DNA from: Gammaproteobacteria bacterium
Lineage (GTDB): Bacteria; Pseudomonadota; Gammaproteobacteria; JADZEE01
Direction: 5' to 3'
Assembly: GCA_020850735.1 (NCBI GenBank)
Contig: JADZEE010000136.1
Location: 90,117-154,116, forward strand
Length of the DNA: 64,000 nt
Within the stretch, counting starts at the first letter, position 1; every line of letters starts with the position of its first letter. Below are positions 24,818-34,418 of the stretch, in pieces. Position numbers and translations under genes: made by a program. The notes below the pieces were generated by a model. It was not told where the DNA came from. It did no database searches and saw only the letters and a program-made list of their open reading frames with translations.

Positions 24818-26920
24818 ATGGGTTATCGCGTCGGTGTCGACATCGGCGGCACGTTCACCGACTTCCTCGTCACCGACGAGCAGGGCGCGGCACGTATCTA
24901 CAAGACCTCGACGACCCCCCAGGATCCGACCATCGGTCTGTTCCGCGGGCTGGACAAGGCCGCGACCGATCTGGAGCTGTCACTGGACCAGTTCCTCGCC
25001 CGGGTCGAAACCGTCGTGCACGGCACGACCATTACCACCAACGCCACGCTCACGGGCGAAGGCGCACGCACCGGGTTTGTCACCACCAAGGGTTTTCGCG
25101 ACGTACTGAACATGCGCCGCGGCATGAAGGAGCGCCAGTTCGAGAAATACCCGGCGCCGCCCCACCTGGTGCCGCGCCACCTCATCCGCACCGTCGAAGA
25201 GCGTGTGCTCGTGAGCGGTGCGGTGGAAACGCCGTTGAACGAGCGCGACGTGCGTGATGCCGCGAAGTATTTCCGGGACCACGGCGTGGAGGCCGTGGCG
25301 GTGTCTTACCTGTGGTCTTTCCGCAATCCGGCTCACGAGCTGCGCACGCGCGAGATCCTCGAATCCGAGCTGCCCGGTACCTACATTTCCATCTCGACCG
25401 AGATCCTGCCGCAGATCCGTGTCTACGAGCGCCATTCGACCACGGCGCTGAACGCCTACGTCGGCCCGGTGCTCACACGCTATCTGAAGCGCCTCGAGGA
25501 GGAACTCGAGCAACGCAGGTTCACCGGTACGCTGCTCATCATGCAGTCGAACGGCGGGGTCATGTCACCGCAGGTGGCCCAGCGCTTCGCGTCGAACACC
25601 TTGCTTTCGGGACCGGCCGGGGCACCGCAGGCGGGCGTGTTCTACGGCGGTACGCACGCGTTCCAAAACGTCATCACGGTCGACATGGGCGGCACCTCGT
25701 TCGACGTGGCGCTGATCAAGGATGGTGTGCCCGCGGTAACGACCGACGGCGTCATCGGCGAATATCGAATCGCATCGCCGATCCTCGACATTCACACCAT
25801 CGGCGCCGGCGGCGGCTCGATCGCCTGGATCACCAGCGGTGGTCTGCTGGCGGTGGGTCCCAAGAGCGCCGGCGCCCAACCGGGACCGGCCTGCTACGGT
25901 CGTGGCGGCACGCAGCCCACCGTCACCGATGCCCAGGTCGTGCTCGGTTATCTCACCGCCGAGAGCTTTTCCGGTGGTGAGCTCGATTTCGACGGCGAGG
26001 CGGCCAAACGGGCCATCGACGGCCATATCGCCACGCCGCTGCGGATGTCGCTGGTGGAAGCCGCGAGCGGTATCTACGAGATCGTCAATGCCAACATGGC
26101 CGCGGCGCTGAGCGTGGTTTCCGTGCAGCGCGGTTACGATCCGCGCGAATTCGTGCTGGTCGTCGCCGGTGGTGCCGGCCCCATCCATGCCGCGCCCATC
26201 GCGCGCGAGCTCCAGATCCCGCTCATTCTGATCCCGCGCGAGTCCTCGGTGTTCTGCGCCGCCGGCATGCTGATCTCCGATCTCAAGCACGACTACGTGC
26301 GCACCTACGCACGGGAAATGGACCAGGTCGACCTCGGGGAGCTCGATCGCCTGTATCTGGAGATGGCCCGCAGCGCGCTCGAGACCATTGGCAGCGAAGG
26401 CGTGGCGGCGGAGCGCGCCGAGCTCGCCTACTCCGCCGATCTGCGCTACGTCGGCCAGTTCAACGAGGTCGAGGTGTTCGCGTTCGAGGGCGGGATGCTG
26501 TCGGCGCCGCATCTGGAGCGAATGGTCGAGGCTTTCCATGATCGCCACGACCAGCTCTACGGCTACTCCATGCGTGGTGCCCCGGTCGAGCTCATCAACC
26601 TGCGGGTCACCGTGACCGGCCGAACCGACAAGCCGACGCTGCAGACCGTGCCATTCGGCGGCGAAGACGCCTCGGCGGCCCGCAAGAACACGCGCCTGGC
26701 CTGCTTCGACGGCGAGTTCCGGGAGATCCCGGTCTACGATGGCCTCGTTCTGACCAATGGCAATCTCGTGCCGGGACCGGCCATCGTGGTGCAGCCGACG
26801 ACGACCATCGTCGTGCCGCCGGACTTTGATCTGCTGTGCGACGAGTTCAATAATTACCTCATGTATCCCAAAGGCAGGCAGGTGCACGACCTGCGGGAAG
26901 AGCTGCGACGAGGGCTGTGA
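24818..26920 (+). CDS. Hydantoinase/oxoprolinase family protein, HyuA-type subunit
   Basis: This 700-residue protein has the actin-like ATPase signature GVDIGGTFTDFL at the N-terminus (Hydant_A_N). VVHGTTITTNA and the second phosphate loop TVDMGGTSFDVALI at about residue 290 follow. A GGAGG site precedes the ATG by 9 bp. The family covers ATP-dependent N-methylhydantoinase, 5-oxoprolinase and the large subunits of acetone and acetophenone carboxylases. All of these activate an amide or enol(ate) with ATP. With the following HyuB-type gene it makes a two-subunit enzyme. No third small acetone-carboxylase subunit is present. The exact substrate is unknown. Confidence 0.9.
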   Translation: MGYRVGVDIGGTFTDFLVTDEQGAARIYKTSTTPQDPTIGLFRGLDKAATDLELSLDQFLARVETVVHGTTITTNATLTGEGARTGFVTTKGFRDVLNMRRGMKERQFEKYPAPPHLVPRHLIRTVEERVLVSGAVETPLNERDVRDAAKYFRDHGVEAVAVSYLWSFRNPAHELRTREILESELPGTYISISTEILPQIRVYERHSTTALNAYVGPVLTRYLKRLEEELEQRRFTGTLLIMQSNGGVMSPQVAQRFASNTLLSGPAGAPQAGVFYGGTHAFQNVITVDMGGTSFDVALIKDGVPAVTTDGVIGEYRIASPILDIHTIGAGGGSIAWITSGGLLAVGPKSAGAQPGPACYGRGGTQPTVTDAQVVLGYLTAESFSGGELDFDGEAAKRAIDGHIATPLRMSLVEAASGIYEIVNANMAAALSVVSVQRGYDPREFVLVVAGGAGPIHAAPIARELQIPLILIPRESSVFCAAGMLISDLKHDYVRTYAREMDQVDLGELDRLYLEMARSALETIGSEGVAAERAELAYSADLRYVGQFNEVEVFAFEGGMLSAPHLERMVEAFHDRHDQLYGYSMRGAPVELINLRVTVTGRTDKPTLQTVPFGGEDASAARKNTRLACFDGEFREIPVYDGLVLTNGNLVPGPAIVVQPTTTIVVPPDFDLLCDEFNNYLMYPKGRQVHDLREELRRGL

Positions 26921-26922
26921 CG

Positions 26923-28674
26923 ATGGACGCGAGAGTGAAGGCTGACGTCGACCCCATCAAGGTGTCCGTTATCGGCAACCGGCTCGACGCCATCAGCAAG
27001 GAGATCGGGCAGACGATGCTGCGTACGTCGCGCTCGCCGATCTTCTCCGAGGCGCGCGATTTCGTGACCGCCATCTTCGACGACGAGCTGCGCCTGGTCG
27101 CACAGACTGCGTACATCCCGGTGCTGATGGGAGCGCTGCCCTACGCCCTGCGATCGATCGCCCGGACCTACGAGGGCGATGTCCGCGACGGCGACGTGTT
27201 CATCCTCAACGATCCCTACCGCGGCAACAATCATCCGCCGGATATCACCATCGCCAAACCGGTATTCTGGCGCGGCGCTCTGATCTTCTGGTCCGTGGCC
27301 AAGGGGCACCATGCCGACGTCGGTGGGCGCGGCGTGGCCGGTTACAACCCCGGCGCAACCAGCATCTACGACGAATGCATCCGTATCCCGCCGGCGAAGC
27401 TGTACATCGAAGGCAGGCCGAACCGCGCGTTGCTCGACGTGATCCTCGCCAACGTTCACCTGCCTTTCCTGGTCGAGGGTGATCTGCACTGCCAGGTGGG
27501 TGCCGCCACCATCGGATCACGCAGCCTCGTCGCGCTCGCGGACAAGTACGGCGCCGAAGTTCTCAAGAGCGCCATCGACCAGATCTTCGATGCCACCGAG
27601 ATCGAGATGCGCGAAGCCATCCGCGAGGTGCCGAACGGTGTCTACGTCGCGGAACGTGTCATCGACAGCGACGGTATCGACAAGGATCGGCTCATCGCCG
27701 TGCGCGTCGCGCTCCAGGTGCTGGACGACGAGATCACCTTCGACTTCACCAAAAGCGATTCGCAGGCCAAGGGTTACGTCAACAGCACCGTGCCGAATAC
27801 GACGTCCTCGTGCTTCCTGGCCCTGTTCACTTCGATTGGTTCGGAAGTGGGTTTCAACGAGGGCGCGCTGCGCGCGCTGCACGTGGTTGCACCGGAGGGC
27901 TCGATCGTCAACGCACGCGAGCCGGCGCCGGTCGCGGGCTGCACGATCGCCGCTGCCCAGGCCATCATCGAGGCGGTGTGGCTGGCCCTCAGCCAGGCCG
28001 TGCCGGACCGCGTCGACGCCTGCTGGGCGCGTTGGTGCGCCCCGGCGACGATGGGATTCAACCCGCGCACGGGACGTCCCTTCGGCGACATCCACTTCAT
28101 GTGCAAGGGCGGCGCCGGCGCGTCCAAGGGGATCGACGGCTGGGATCATCTCGGCACGGTCGTATGCTCCGGCGGACTGCGCGCGCCGGACCCCGAGCTG
28201 CACGAGCTCGTCAATCCCTATACCGTGCTCCAGTACGAGCTGTGGCCGGACTCCGCTGGTGCCGGCCAGTGGCGCGGGGGTATGGGCACGATCTACCGCT
28301 GGCGCGTCGATACCGACAATATCGCCGCCGCGAATTTCGGCGGTGGCGTGCACGAGGAGACCAGGCCGTTCGGGCTCGCGGGGGGACACGCGGCACCGAA
28401 GCACCAGCTGTACCTGAGGAAGCGCTCCGGCGAGACCATCGACGTCGATGCGGAAAGCTTCTATCACTTCGACCAGGGCGATGTGTTCGAGATCTATCAA
28501 AGCGGCGGTGGCGGTTACGGTGATCCGCGGGAACGGGACGTCACACTGGTGCGCGACGACGTCCACAATGGCATCGTCTCCGTCGCGCAGGCGCGAGCGC
28601 AGTACGGCGTAGTGATCGATCCGCTCAGCTTCGAGATCGACGAAACGGCGACGCGGGCGCTGCGCGCGGCCTGA
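26923..28674 (+). CDS. Hydantoinase B/oxoprolinase family protein, HyuB-type subunit
   Basis: This 583-residue partner of HyuA (Hydantoinase_B family) starts VDPIKVSVIGNRLDAISKEI. It has the conserved LNDPYRGNNHPPDIT and AKGHHADVGG motifs, whose aspartates and histidines bind metal in carboxylase homologues. The C-terminal YELWPDSAGAGQWRGGMG and SGGGGYGDP are also typical. The ATG at 26923 is preferred over the GTG at 26917 because the AGGG site is correctly spaced only for the ATG. It forms an operon with HyuA, 2 bp apart. Confidence 0.9.
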   Translation: MDARVKADVDPIKVSVIGNRLDAISKEIGQTMLRTSRSPIFSEARDFVTAIFDDELRLVAQTAYIPVLMGALPYALRSIARTYEGDVRDGDVFILNDPYRGNNHPPDITIAKPVFWRGALIFWSVAKGHHADVGGRGVAGYNPGATSIYDECIRIPPAKLYIEGRPNRALLDVILANVHLPFLVEGDLHCQVGAATIGSRSLVALADKYGAEVLKSAIDQIFDATEIEMREAIREVPNGVYVAERVIDSDGIDKDRLIAVRVALQVLDDEITFDFTKSDSQAKGYVNSTVPNTTSSCFLALFTSIGSEVGFNEGALRALHVVAPEGSIVNAREPAPVAGCTIAAAQAIIEAVWLALSQAVPDRVDACWARWCAPATMGFNPRTGRPFGDIHFMCKGGAGASKGIDGWDHLGTVVCSGGLRAPDPELHELVNPYTVLQYELWPDSAGAGQWRGGMGTIYRWRVDTDNIAAANFGGGVHEETRPFGLAGGHAAPKHQLYLRKRSGETIDVDAESFYHFDQGDVFEIYQSGGGGYGDPRERDVTLVRDDVHNGIVSVAQARAQYGVVIDPLSFEIDETATRALRAA

Positions 28675-28710
28675 TGCCCGGCGCCCGCACCGTCGCCGCG
28701 GGTGGATCGG

Positions 28711-28850
28711 GCGCGATTCGGCGTCGCCCCGGCAGCGGATCGTGACGTTCACGCCGCCGCGGTTGATGCGGTACAACGACCACGCGGCGTTCGTGTACTC
28801 ATAGAAACGGTCCGGCTCGTGCACGAGGGGATCGCAGCCGGCACCGATCG
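28711..28850 (-). pseudogene. Possible gene fragment between hyuB and the quinone oxidoreductase gene
   Basis: On the minus strand of this 245-bp gap one frame reads CDPLVHEPDRFYEYTNAA and then WSLYRINRGGVNVTIRC. Residue mix and third-position G/C (nearly every codon) look like real coding sequence, unlike most shadow frames. It has no convincing start, no ribosome site and no own stop before entering hyuB antisense. It may be a decayed or truncated gene. I do not recognise a family. Confidence 0.25.
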
Positions 28851-28919
28851 CTCCGGCGTTTGCGCCGGGGCCGCCTCGCCGGCGGGAGCGCGGTCGTTGT
28901 TTCAGCCCGGAGCGAGACG

Positions 28920-29918
28920 GTGATTCGAACGTGGGCGATGGTCGTGCACCGCTACGGCGGCCCGGACGTGCTGCGGTGGGAGGAGATCGCCGTCGAAGCG
29001 CCCGGTCCCGGACAGGCGCTGGTGGACAACGCCGCAATCGGCATGAACCTGTCGGAGATCGGCTTCCGATCCGGGACTTTTCACGCGCACGAGTTCGACG
29101 CCCCGAAGCCTCCTTTTGTCCTCGGCGTCGAGAGCGTGGGCACGGTGCGGGCCGTGGGCCCGGGCGTCACCGAGGTCGCGGTTGGCGAGCGGGTGGGCTG
29201 CCCCGGGCTACCCAACGGCGCCTATGCCGGTTGCCGCGTCTATCCCGCCGACCGCCTGGTACCGGTTCCCGCGGACATCGCCGACGAGGTCGCCGCCGCG
29301 GTCATGGTCAAGGGCATGACGGCCCAGTACCTGTGTCGACGCACCTGTCCCGTAGGACCGGGAACGACATTGTTGATCCACGCCGCCGCGGGCGCGACCG
29401 GCCAGTTCGTCTGCGAGCTTGCCGACCACCTCGGCGCGACCGTCATCGGCACGGTGAGCAGCGACGCCAAGGCCGAGTACGCACGGGCCCACGGCTGCCA
29501 CCATCCAATCGTCTACACGCGCGAGAACTTCGCCGATCGCGTCCTGCAGATCACCGCGGGTCGCGGTGCGGACGTGATCTACGATTCCGTGGGTCGCGAC
29601 ACCTTCGCCGATTCGCTGCGCTGCCTGTCGCGTTTCGGAACGCTCGGTCTGTTCGGCGTCAGCAGCGGCTTACCCGAGCCGCTGCAGCTGATGGGCCTGC
29701 ATCTGCTCACTGAGCAGAAGTTCTGCCGGCCGTCGTTTTACGCGCAGACCGCGCAGCGCCAGGATCTGCTGGCGATCGCGGCGCACACCTTCGATGATCT
29801 GCGCCGGGGCGTGTTCAGGCCGCACATCGATCTGCGCCTGCCGCTGCGCGATGCCGCCGCGGGACATCGCGCCGTCGAAGCCCGCCGCACCACGGGGGCC
29901 GTCGTCTACCTGCCCTGA
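28920..29918 (+). CDS. Zinc-free NADPH:quinone oxidoreductase (Qor-like MDR)
   Basis: This 332-residue medium-chain dehydrogenase/reductase resembles Qor. It has HRYGGPDVLRWEE at the N-terminus and GQALVDNAAIGMNLSEIGFRSG next. The nucleotide-binding region is LIHAAAGATGQFVCELADHLGATVIG, and GADVIYDSVGRDTF follows. The catalytic zinc ligands of alcohol dehydrogenases are absent. GTG at 28920 has a GGAG site 7 bp upstream; the ATG at 28938 is the alternative. It would reduce quinones or enones with NADPH, and it probably belongs to the catabolic run hyuAB-qor-cyclase-synthetase. Confidence 0.87.
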   Translation: MIRTWAMVVHRYGGPDVLRWEEIAVEAPGPGQALVDNAAIGMNLSEIGFRSGTFHAHEFDAPKPPFVLGVESVGTVRAVGPGVTEVAVGERVGCPGLPNGAYAGCRVYPADRLVPVPADIADEVAAAVMVKGMTAQYLCRRTCPVGPGTTLLIHAAAGATGQFVCELADHLGATVIGTVSSDAKAEYARAHGCHHPIVYTRENFADRVLQITAGRGADVIYDSVGRDTFADSLRCLSRFGTLGLFGVSSGLPEPLQLMGLHLLTEQKFCRPSFYAQTAQRQDLLAIAAHTFDDLRRGVFRPHIDLRLPLRDAAAGHRAVEARRTTGAVVYLP

Positions 29919-30068
29919 TCGCGAACGGGGCGGGCTGTCGTTGCGCCTCGCCCGGGCTCGCGGGCCGGGCGCGCGCCGCCGGTCGCGGCCGGTTTTCCGG
30001 TATCCGCCGCACGGGCGTATTCTGCGCCCCGGGGAGCCGGCGGCCGCCGGCCACACGCGGAGGGAACG

Positions 30069-31025
30069 ATGGCACACGATTCCGTCGCCCGGCTGCTCGA
30101 CGGTCTGCCCAGCAACTGGGGCCGGTGGGGCAGCGATGACGAAATAGGCGGTTTGAATTTTCTGACCCCGGACGAGGTCGCCCGTGGTCTGTCGCTCATT
30201 CGCCGCCACGAGCCCTACGCGCTCGCGATCACCATCAACTCGCCCCGGGGAGACCCCGTGTGGCCGGGTCGCTCGCCGGCAGTCAAGCTCATGACCCAGG
30301 ACAAGGGTCACTACCAGGCCGGCAAGCTGGTGCCGCTCGGGGGTGGGCTCGAGTACGCGGACGACTACCTGACCATGTTTCTCCAGGGCAGCACGCAATT
30401 CGACGCCCTCGGACACATCTGGTACGGCGACCAGCTCTACAACGGCTTCGACGCGAGCACGACGATCGGCGGGTTGGACCGCGCGAGCGTGTTGCCGCTC
30501 GCCGAACGCACCGCTTGCGGTGCCGCGGTGCTGATCGACATGCCGCGCTTTCGCGGCAAGGCGCACCTCGACAAGGGCGAGACCTTCGGTCTCGCCGATC
30601 TGCTCGCCTGTGCCCAAGCCCAGGGTACGGCGATAGAAAAACACGACATCGTGCTCATCCGCACCGGCTGGTTGACGGTGTTCTACGACCAGGGTCCGGC
30701 AGTGTTCTATGCCGAACCGTTCCTGGAGCCCGGGCTCACGTTCTCCCGTGAGCTGGTCGAGTGGTTCCACGACATGGAGATCCCGCTGCTCGGTACCGAC
30801 ACCATCGCCAATGAGGTTACCGTCGATCCCGAGTCCGGTCTCATCCTGCCGCTGCACAGTGCGCTAATGCGCAATCTCGGCGTCATTTTCAACGAGATCC
30901 TCTGGCTCGAAGATCTGGCGGGTGCCTGCGCCGCGGACGGGCAGTACAAGTTCTTCTATACGGCGGCGCCGCTGAAGGTCTTCCGCGGCACCGGCGCGCC
31001 GGTGAACCCGATCGCCATCCGCTGA
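30069..31025 (+). CDS. Cyclase-family (kynurenine formamidase-like) hydrolase
   Basis: This 318-residue protein belongs to the metal-dependent cyclase family (PF04199). The metal-binding segment is FLQGSTQFDALGHIWY, a form of the H/SGTxxDAxxH motif common in the longer bacterial members. LIRTGWLTVFYD and LLGTDTIANEV are also typical. Known members hydrolyse formylkynurenine, isatin or cyclic amides. The first histidine of the classical HxGTHxD motif is replaced, as in many relatives of this length. It lies 9 bp before the acyl-CoA synthetase gene, so a cyclic or amide substrate may be opened and then CoA-activated. Confidence 0.85.
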   Translation: MAHDSVARLLDGLPSNWGRWGSDDEIGGLNFLTPDEVARGLSLIRRHEPYALAITINSPRGDPVWPGRSPAVKLMTQDKGHYQAGKLVPLGGGLEYADDYLTMFLQGSTQFDALGHIWYGDQLYNGFDASTTIGGLDRASVLPLAERTACGAAVLIDMPRFRGKAHLDKGETFGLADLLACAQAQGTAIEKHDIVLIRTGWLTVFYDQGPAVFYAEPFLEPGLTFSRELVEWFHDMEIPLLGTDTIANEVTVDPESGLILPLHSALMRNLGVIFNEILWLEDLAGACAADGQYKFFYTAAPLKVFRGTGAPVNPIAIR

Positions 31026-31034
31026 GTAGCGACC

Positions 31035-32714
31035 GTGTCCCTGGAGGACTGCGTAGCGCACGTCTGGTACCGGCAGTACCCGCCGTGGGTACCCCGCACG
31101 CTGCCGCTTCCGGAGCGCAGCATGGTGGAGGTGTTCGCCGAAGCCGTCGCGAGCCGGGCGGACGCGCCGGCCATCGTGTATTTCGACACCCGGATCAGCT
31201 GGGCGACGCTCGACGATCTGTCCACGCGCTTCGCCAGCGCGCTCGCCGGCTGGGGCGTCGGGCACGGCGACCGTGTCGCGCTGTTCCTGCAGAACGTTCC
31301 ACAATACCTCGTCGTTCTGTACGGGAGCTGGAAGCGCGGCGCGATCGCGGTGCCGCTGAATCCGATGCTGAAGCACCGGGAACTGCGCTATCACCTCGAT
31401 GATTCGGGCGCGCGGGTGCTGGTCGTGCTCGAGTCCCTGTACGCCGACGTTGCCAGGGAGGCCGCGAAGCGTTCCCGGATCGAGCGCGTGGTGACCACTC
31501 ACGAGCGCGACATGCTGGCCGCAGAGCCAGTGCCCGACATGCCCGCCGGCGGGCCGAAGCAGGTTTTCGCCGACACCGACGATTTGCTGGAACTGCTTGC
31601 CCGAACCGCGCCGCAACAGCGACGCCTGCGGCCGGTCGCCCCCGACGACGTGTGCGCGCTCGGCTATACCTCCGGGACCACCGGCGAGCCCAAGGGCGCG
31701 ATGTCCACCCACGCGAACTTCGTCTACAACGCGGACTTCTACCGCACCTGGATGCGCCTGGACGCCGGCGACGCAATCCTCGGGGTTGCGCCGCTGTTCC
31801 ACATCACCGGCATGGTCGCCCACATCGCGGCTGCGGCCATGGCGCAATGTCCGCTCATCCTGGCCTGCCGCTTCGATGCCGGCGTGACGCTGCGGCTGAT
31901 CGAGCGCCTCAGACCGACGATGACGGTCGCCTCGATTACCGTGTTCCTCGCGCTCATGAACCATCCGGACGCGGACCGCCGCGATCTGAAGTCGCTGCAA
32001 AAGTGCTACAGCGGCGGCGCGCCGATCGCGCCCGGCGTAGCGGACGAATTCGAGCGCCGCTGCGGGATCTACATTCACAACATCTACGGCTTGACTGAAT
32101 CGACCTCGCCGACGCACGCCGTGCCGCTCGGCGCGCGTGCGCCGGTGGACCCGGCGACCGGCGCCCTGTCGGTGGGCGTACCCATTCCGGGCTGCGATTC
32201 GAAGCTCGTCTCGCTCGAGGACCCCGCGCACGACGCGCCGCCGGGCGAAGCCGGTGAGATCGCCGATCGGGGTCCGATGCTGTTCGCGGGGTACTGGAAC
32301 CGGCCGCAGGCGACGGCGGCTGCTTTCCACGACGGCTGGTTTCTGACCGGCGATGTCGCCACCGTGGATGGTGACGGCTACTTCTATGTCGTCGATCGCA
32401 AGAAGGACATGATCAACGTGTCCGGCTACAAGGTCTGGCCGCGCGAGGTCGAGGACGTGCTCTACCAGCATCCGGCGGTGCGCGAGGTCGCGGTGATCGG
32501 CGTGCCGGATGAGTACCGCGGCGAAACGGTCAAGGCGTGCATCGCGCTGAAACCCGGGGCCGGCGCCAGCGCGGACGAGATGGTGGCTTTCTGTCGCGAG
32601 CGGCTCGCCGCATACAAGTACCCGCGTCTGATCGAATTCGTCGACGAGCTGCCCAAGACCGCCACCGGGAAATTTCTCCGGCGTGCGCTGCGGGACAAGA
32701 ACGCGCCGGCATGA
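31035..32714 (+). CDS. AMP-dependent acyl-CoA synthetase/ligase
   Basis: This 559-residue ANL-superfamily ligase has the P-loop YTSGTTGEPKGAMSTH at about residue 210, YGLTESTS near 350 and GWFLTGDVATVDGDGYFYVVDRKKD near 435. The C-terminal catalytic lysine is in KTATGKFLRR. It activates a carboxylic acid as acyl-AMP and transfers it to CoA. The GTG at 31035 is used. It is the last gene of the plus-strand run and converges with a surface-glycan gene. The substrate could be an aromatic, fatty or dicarboxylic acid; the sequence does not decide. Confidence 0.9.
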   Translation: MSLEDCVAHVWYRQYPPWVPRTLPLPERSMVEVFAEAVASRADAPAIVYFDTRISWATLDDLSTRFASALAGWGVGHGDRVALFLQNVPQYLVVLYGSWKRGAIAVPLNPMLKHRELRYHLDDSGARVLVVLESLYADVAREAAKRSRIERVVTTHERDMLAAEPVPDMPAGGPKQVFADTDDLLELLARTAPQQRRLRPVAPDDVCALGYTSGTTGEPKGAMSTHANFVYNADFYRTWMRLDAGDAILGVAPLFHITGMVAHIAAAAMAQCPLILACRFDAGVTLRLIERLRPTMTVASITVFLALMNHPDADRRDLKSLQKCYSGGAPIAPGVADEFERRCGIYIHNIYGLTESTSPTHAVPLGARAPVDPATGALSVGVPIPGCDSKLVSLEDPAHDAPPGEAGEIADRGPMLFAGYWNRPQATAAAFHDGWFLTGDVATVDGDGYFYVVDRKKDMINVSGYKVWPREVEDVLYQHPAVREVAVIGVPDEYRGETVKACIALKPGAGASADEMVAFCRERLAAYKYPRLIEFVDELPKTATGKFLRRALRDKNAPA

Positions 32715-32753
32715 CGCGGGGCCGGCTCCCGGCAGCTCGTACGGCGTCCGCGC

Positions 32754-34151
32754 TCAACCGGCGTCGCGCGCGATCCTGAACAGGTGGTCCGACAGCTCCG
32801 TCGCTCGTACCCGCCCGAACCGGCCGAGCAGGGGCGCGAAGCGCGCGATGCGCGCATTGAGCTCGGCGGCGGTGATGTCCGGGAACCGGTGTGCGTGGTA
32901 CTCGGCGCTGTTCCAGTGTTCCCGCCGGCGCGCATTGATGCGCTTGAGCAGCGCGCGTCCCGCGGCCGTGGCGCGCGCGCGCAGGTATCTCCACGGTCCC
33001 GGCCGCGGCGGCGGATCCAGCAGGTAACCCGCTCGTTCGAGCACGTCGATGATCCGATCGGACGCGAGCGGGCCCGACAACGCGGACAGATGGCGTGCGA
33101 AAATCGCCTGCCGCGCGTGCTCGTCGATGAGACCGGCGTCGCCGGCGACGATCGCGCTCAGCAGATCGCGGATTTGCTCGCGCGTGTTGGCGCAATGGCT
33201 GAGCGAGTTCGGCAGGTGAAAGTCGTAGCAATCGGTCGTGATCGGCTGGTAGGCAACCGCCGGGCGTTCCAGCGCGGCCGCTTCGACCGCGGTGGTGCAG
33301 CCGTTGTGCACGAGCACGCTCGCCGCCATCAGCCAGGGTACGACATTGCCCTCGTGAACCACCTGCACATTGGGTTGGTCCGCCACCAGTCGTCGCCACA
33401 GATCGTGGTCCTCGGAGGGATGCGGGCGCACGATGATGCTGCGATCGGGAAACCAGCTGCCGAGCTGCGGCACCAGGATCCGGAAGGCATCGAAGATCGC
33501 CTGCTGGTGCGCGGCCATGCCGGCGGCGAACCCCGCGCTCATACCGCCCGAGGTGCGGGTCACCTTCGGCGCGCCGGCCCGCGCCGACGGTTGCACCAGT
33601 GCCAGCTGGTCGACGAAGGGATTGACGAATGCGAAATTGGTGTTGACCAGCACGAATTCACCGTGCCGGTCGCGCAAGGCATCGACCTCGGCGCGGAAGA
33701 ACTCCCGGACGTCGCGGCGCAGCAGATCGGCACGCGGGTTACCCGTCACGTGCACGGGTACACCGGGATTGCCCGTGTAGCTCGCGAACAGCTCGGCGTC
33801 GTCATCGCCCCACGCGAACAGCTGGCTGAGCGGGCGGAAGGTGTCGGGGGAGAAGCGCCAGTCGCAATATTCCGCCGAGCGGTAGCGCACCAGGCTCTCC
33901 TCGTCCCAGGCGACCAGCCGGTGGCCCAGGCCGAGAATGATGTTGAACATGAGCCGGCTGCGCGCGCGCATGCTCTTGGCGACGTAGGTACCCGGCGGCA
34001 ACGACGGCAAGGCGAAATTCACGTAGGGGCGCGAGCCGATCACGACGTCGAAGCCCCGCTCGGCGGCGACGCAGGCGAACAGCAGTTTGGCGTCGAGCTC
34101 GCGAACCTGGTTTTCGACCGGGACGATGAGCAGAGGCGTGGCAGGCTTCAT
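32754..34151 (-). CDS. Surface carbohydrate biosynthesis protein
   Basis: This 465-residue protein opens with LLIVPVENQVRELDAKLLFACVAAERGFDVVIGSR, the signature of a family named surface carbohydrate biosynthesis proteins. They are CDP-glycerol or GT-B-like in style. IVRPHPSEDHDLWRRL and LVHNGCTTAVEAAALERPAVAYQP form the GT-B-type donor-binding region. The track start at 34250 is 33 codons too early; ATG 34151 fits. It probably transfers a sugar or polyol phosphate to an envelope glycan. It diverges from the ELM1-type gene at 34.4 kb, which suggests joint use. Confidence 0.8.
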   Translation of the reverse strand: MKPATPLLIVPVENQVRELDAKLLFACVAAERGFDVVIGSRPYVNFALPSLPPGTYVAKSMRARSRLMFNIILGLGHRLVAWDEESLVRYRSAEYCDWRFSPDTFRPLSQLFAWGDDDAELFASYTGNPGVPVHVTGNPRADLLRRDVREFFRAEVDALRDRHGEFVLVNTNFAFVNPFVDQLALVQPSARAGAPKVTRTSGGMSAGFAAGMAAHQQAIFDAFRILVPQLGSWFPDRSIIVRPHPSEDHDLWRRLVADQPNVQVVHEGNVVPWLMAASVLVHNGCTTAVEAAALERPAVAYQPITTDCYDFHLPNSLSHCANTREQIRDLLSAIVAGDAGLIDEHARQAIFARHLSALSGPLASDRIIDVLERAGYLLDPPPRPGPWRYLRARATAAGRALLKRINARRREHWNSAEYHAHRFPDITAAELNARIARFAPLLGRFGRVRATELSDHLFRIARDAG

Positions 34152-34418
34152 CCTGTCAGTCGCTGGCGTGGTACGAGGGCCGGCAAGACGTTCATCCGTT
34201 GCGACGGGAACGATCCGGGGCGCGGACGTTGAATCGGCTCGGCGCCCCACGGGCCGGCCCCGGTTCGACCGCCGCCCGCAAGGGGCGCTACTCTAACCCG
34301 TTCATTCGCCGCAGGACCAGCGCGCCGGCGCGAACGCGGGGTGGTTCCCCGTGTCAAAGCCGCTATCGTGGGGCGGTGCAGCGGGCGTGTGTCGCGAACG
34401 GCAGGGACGATTCTGGTC

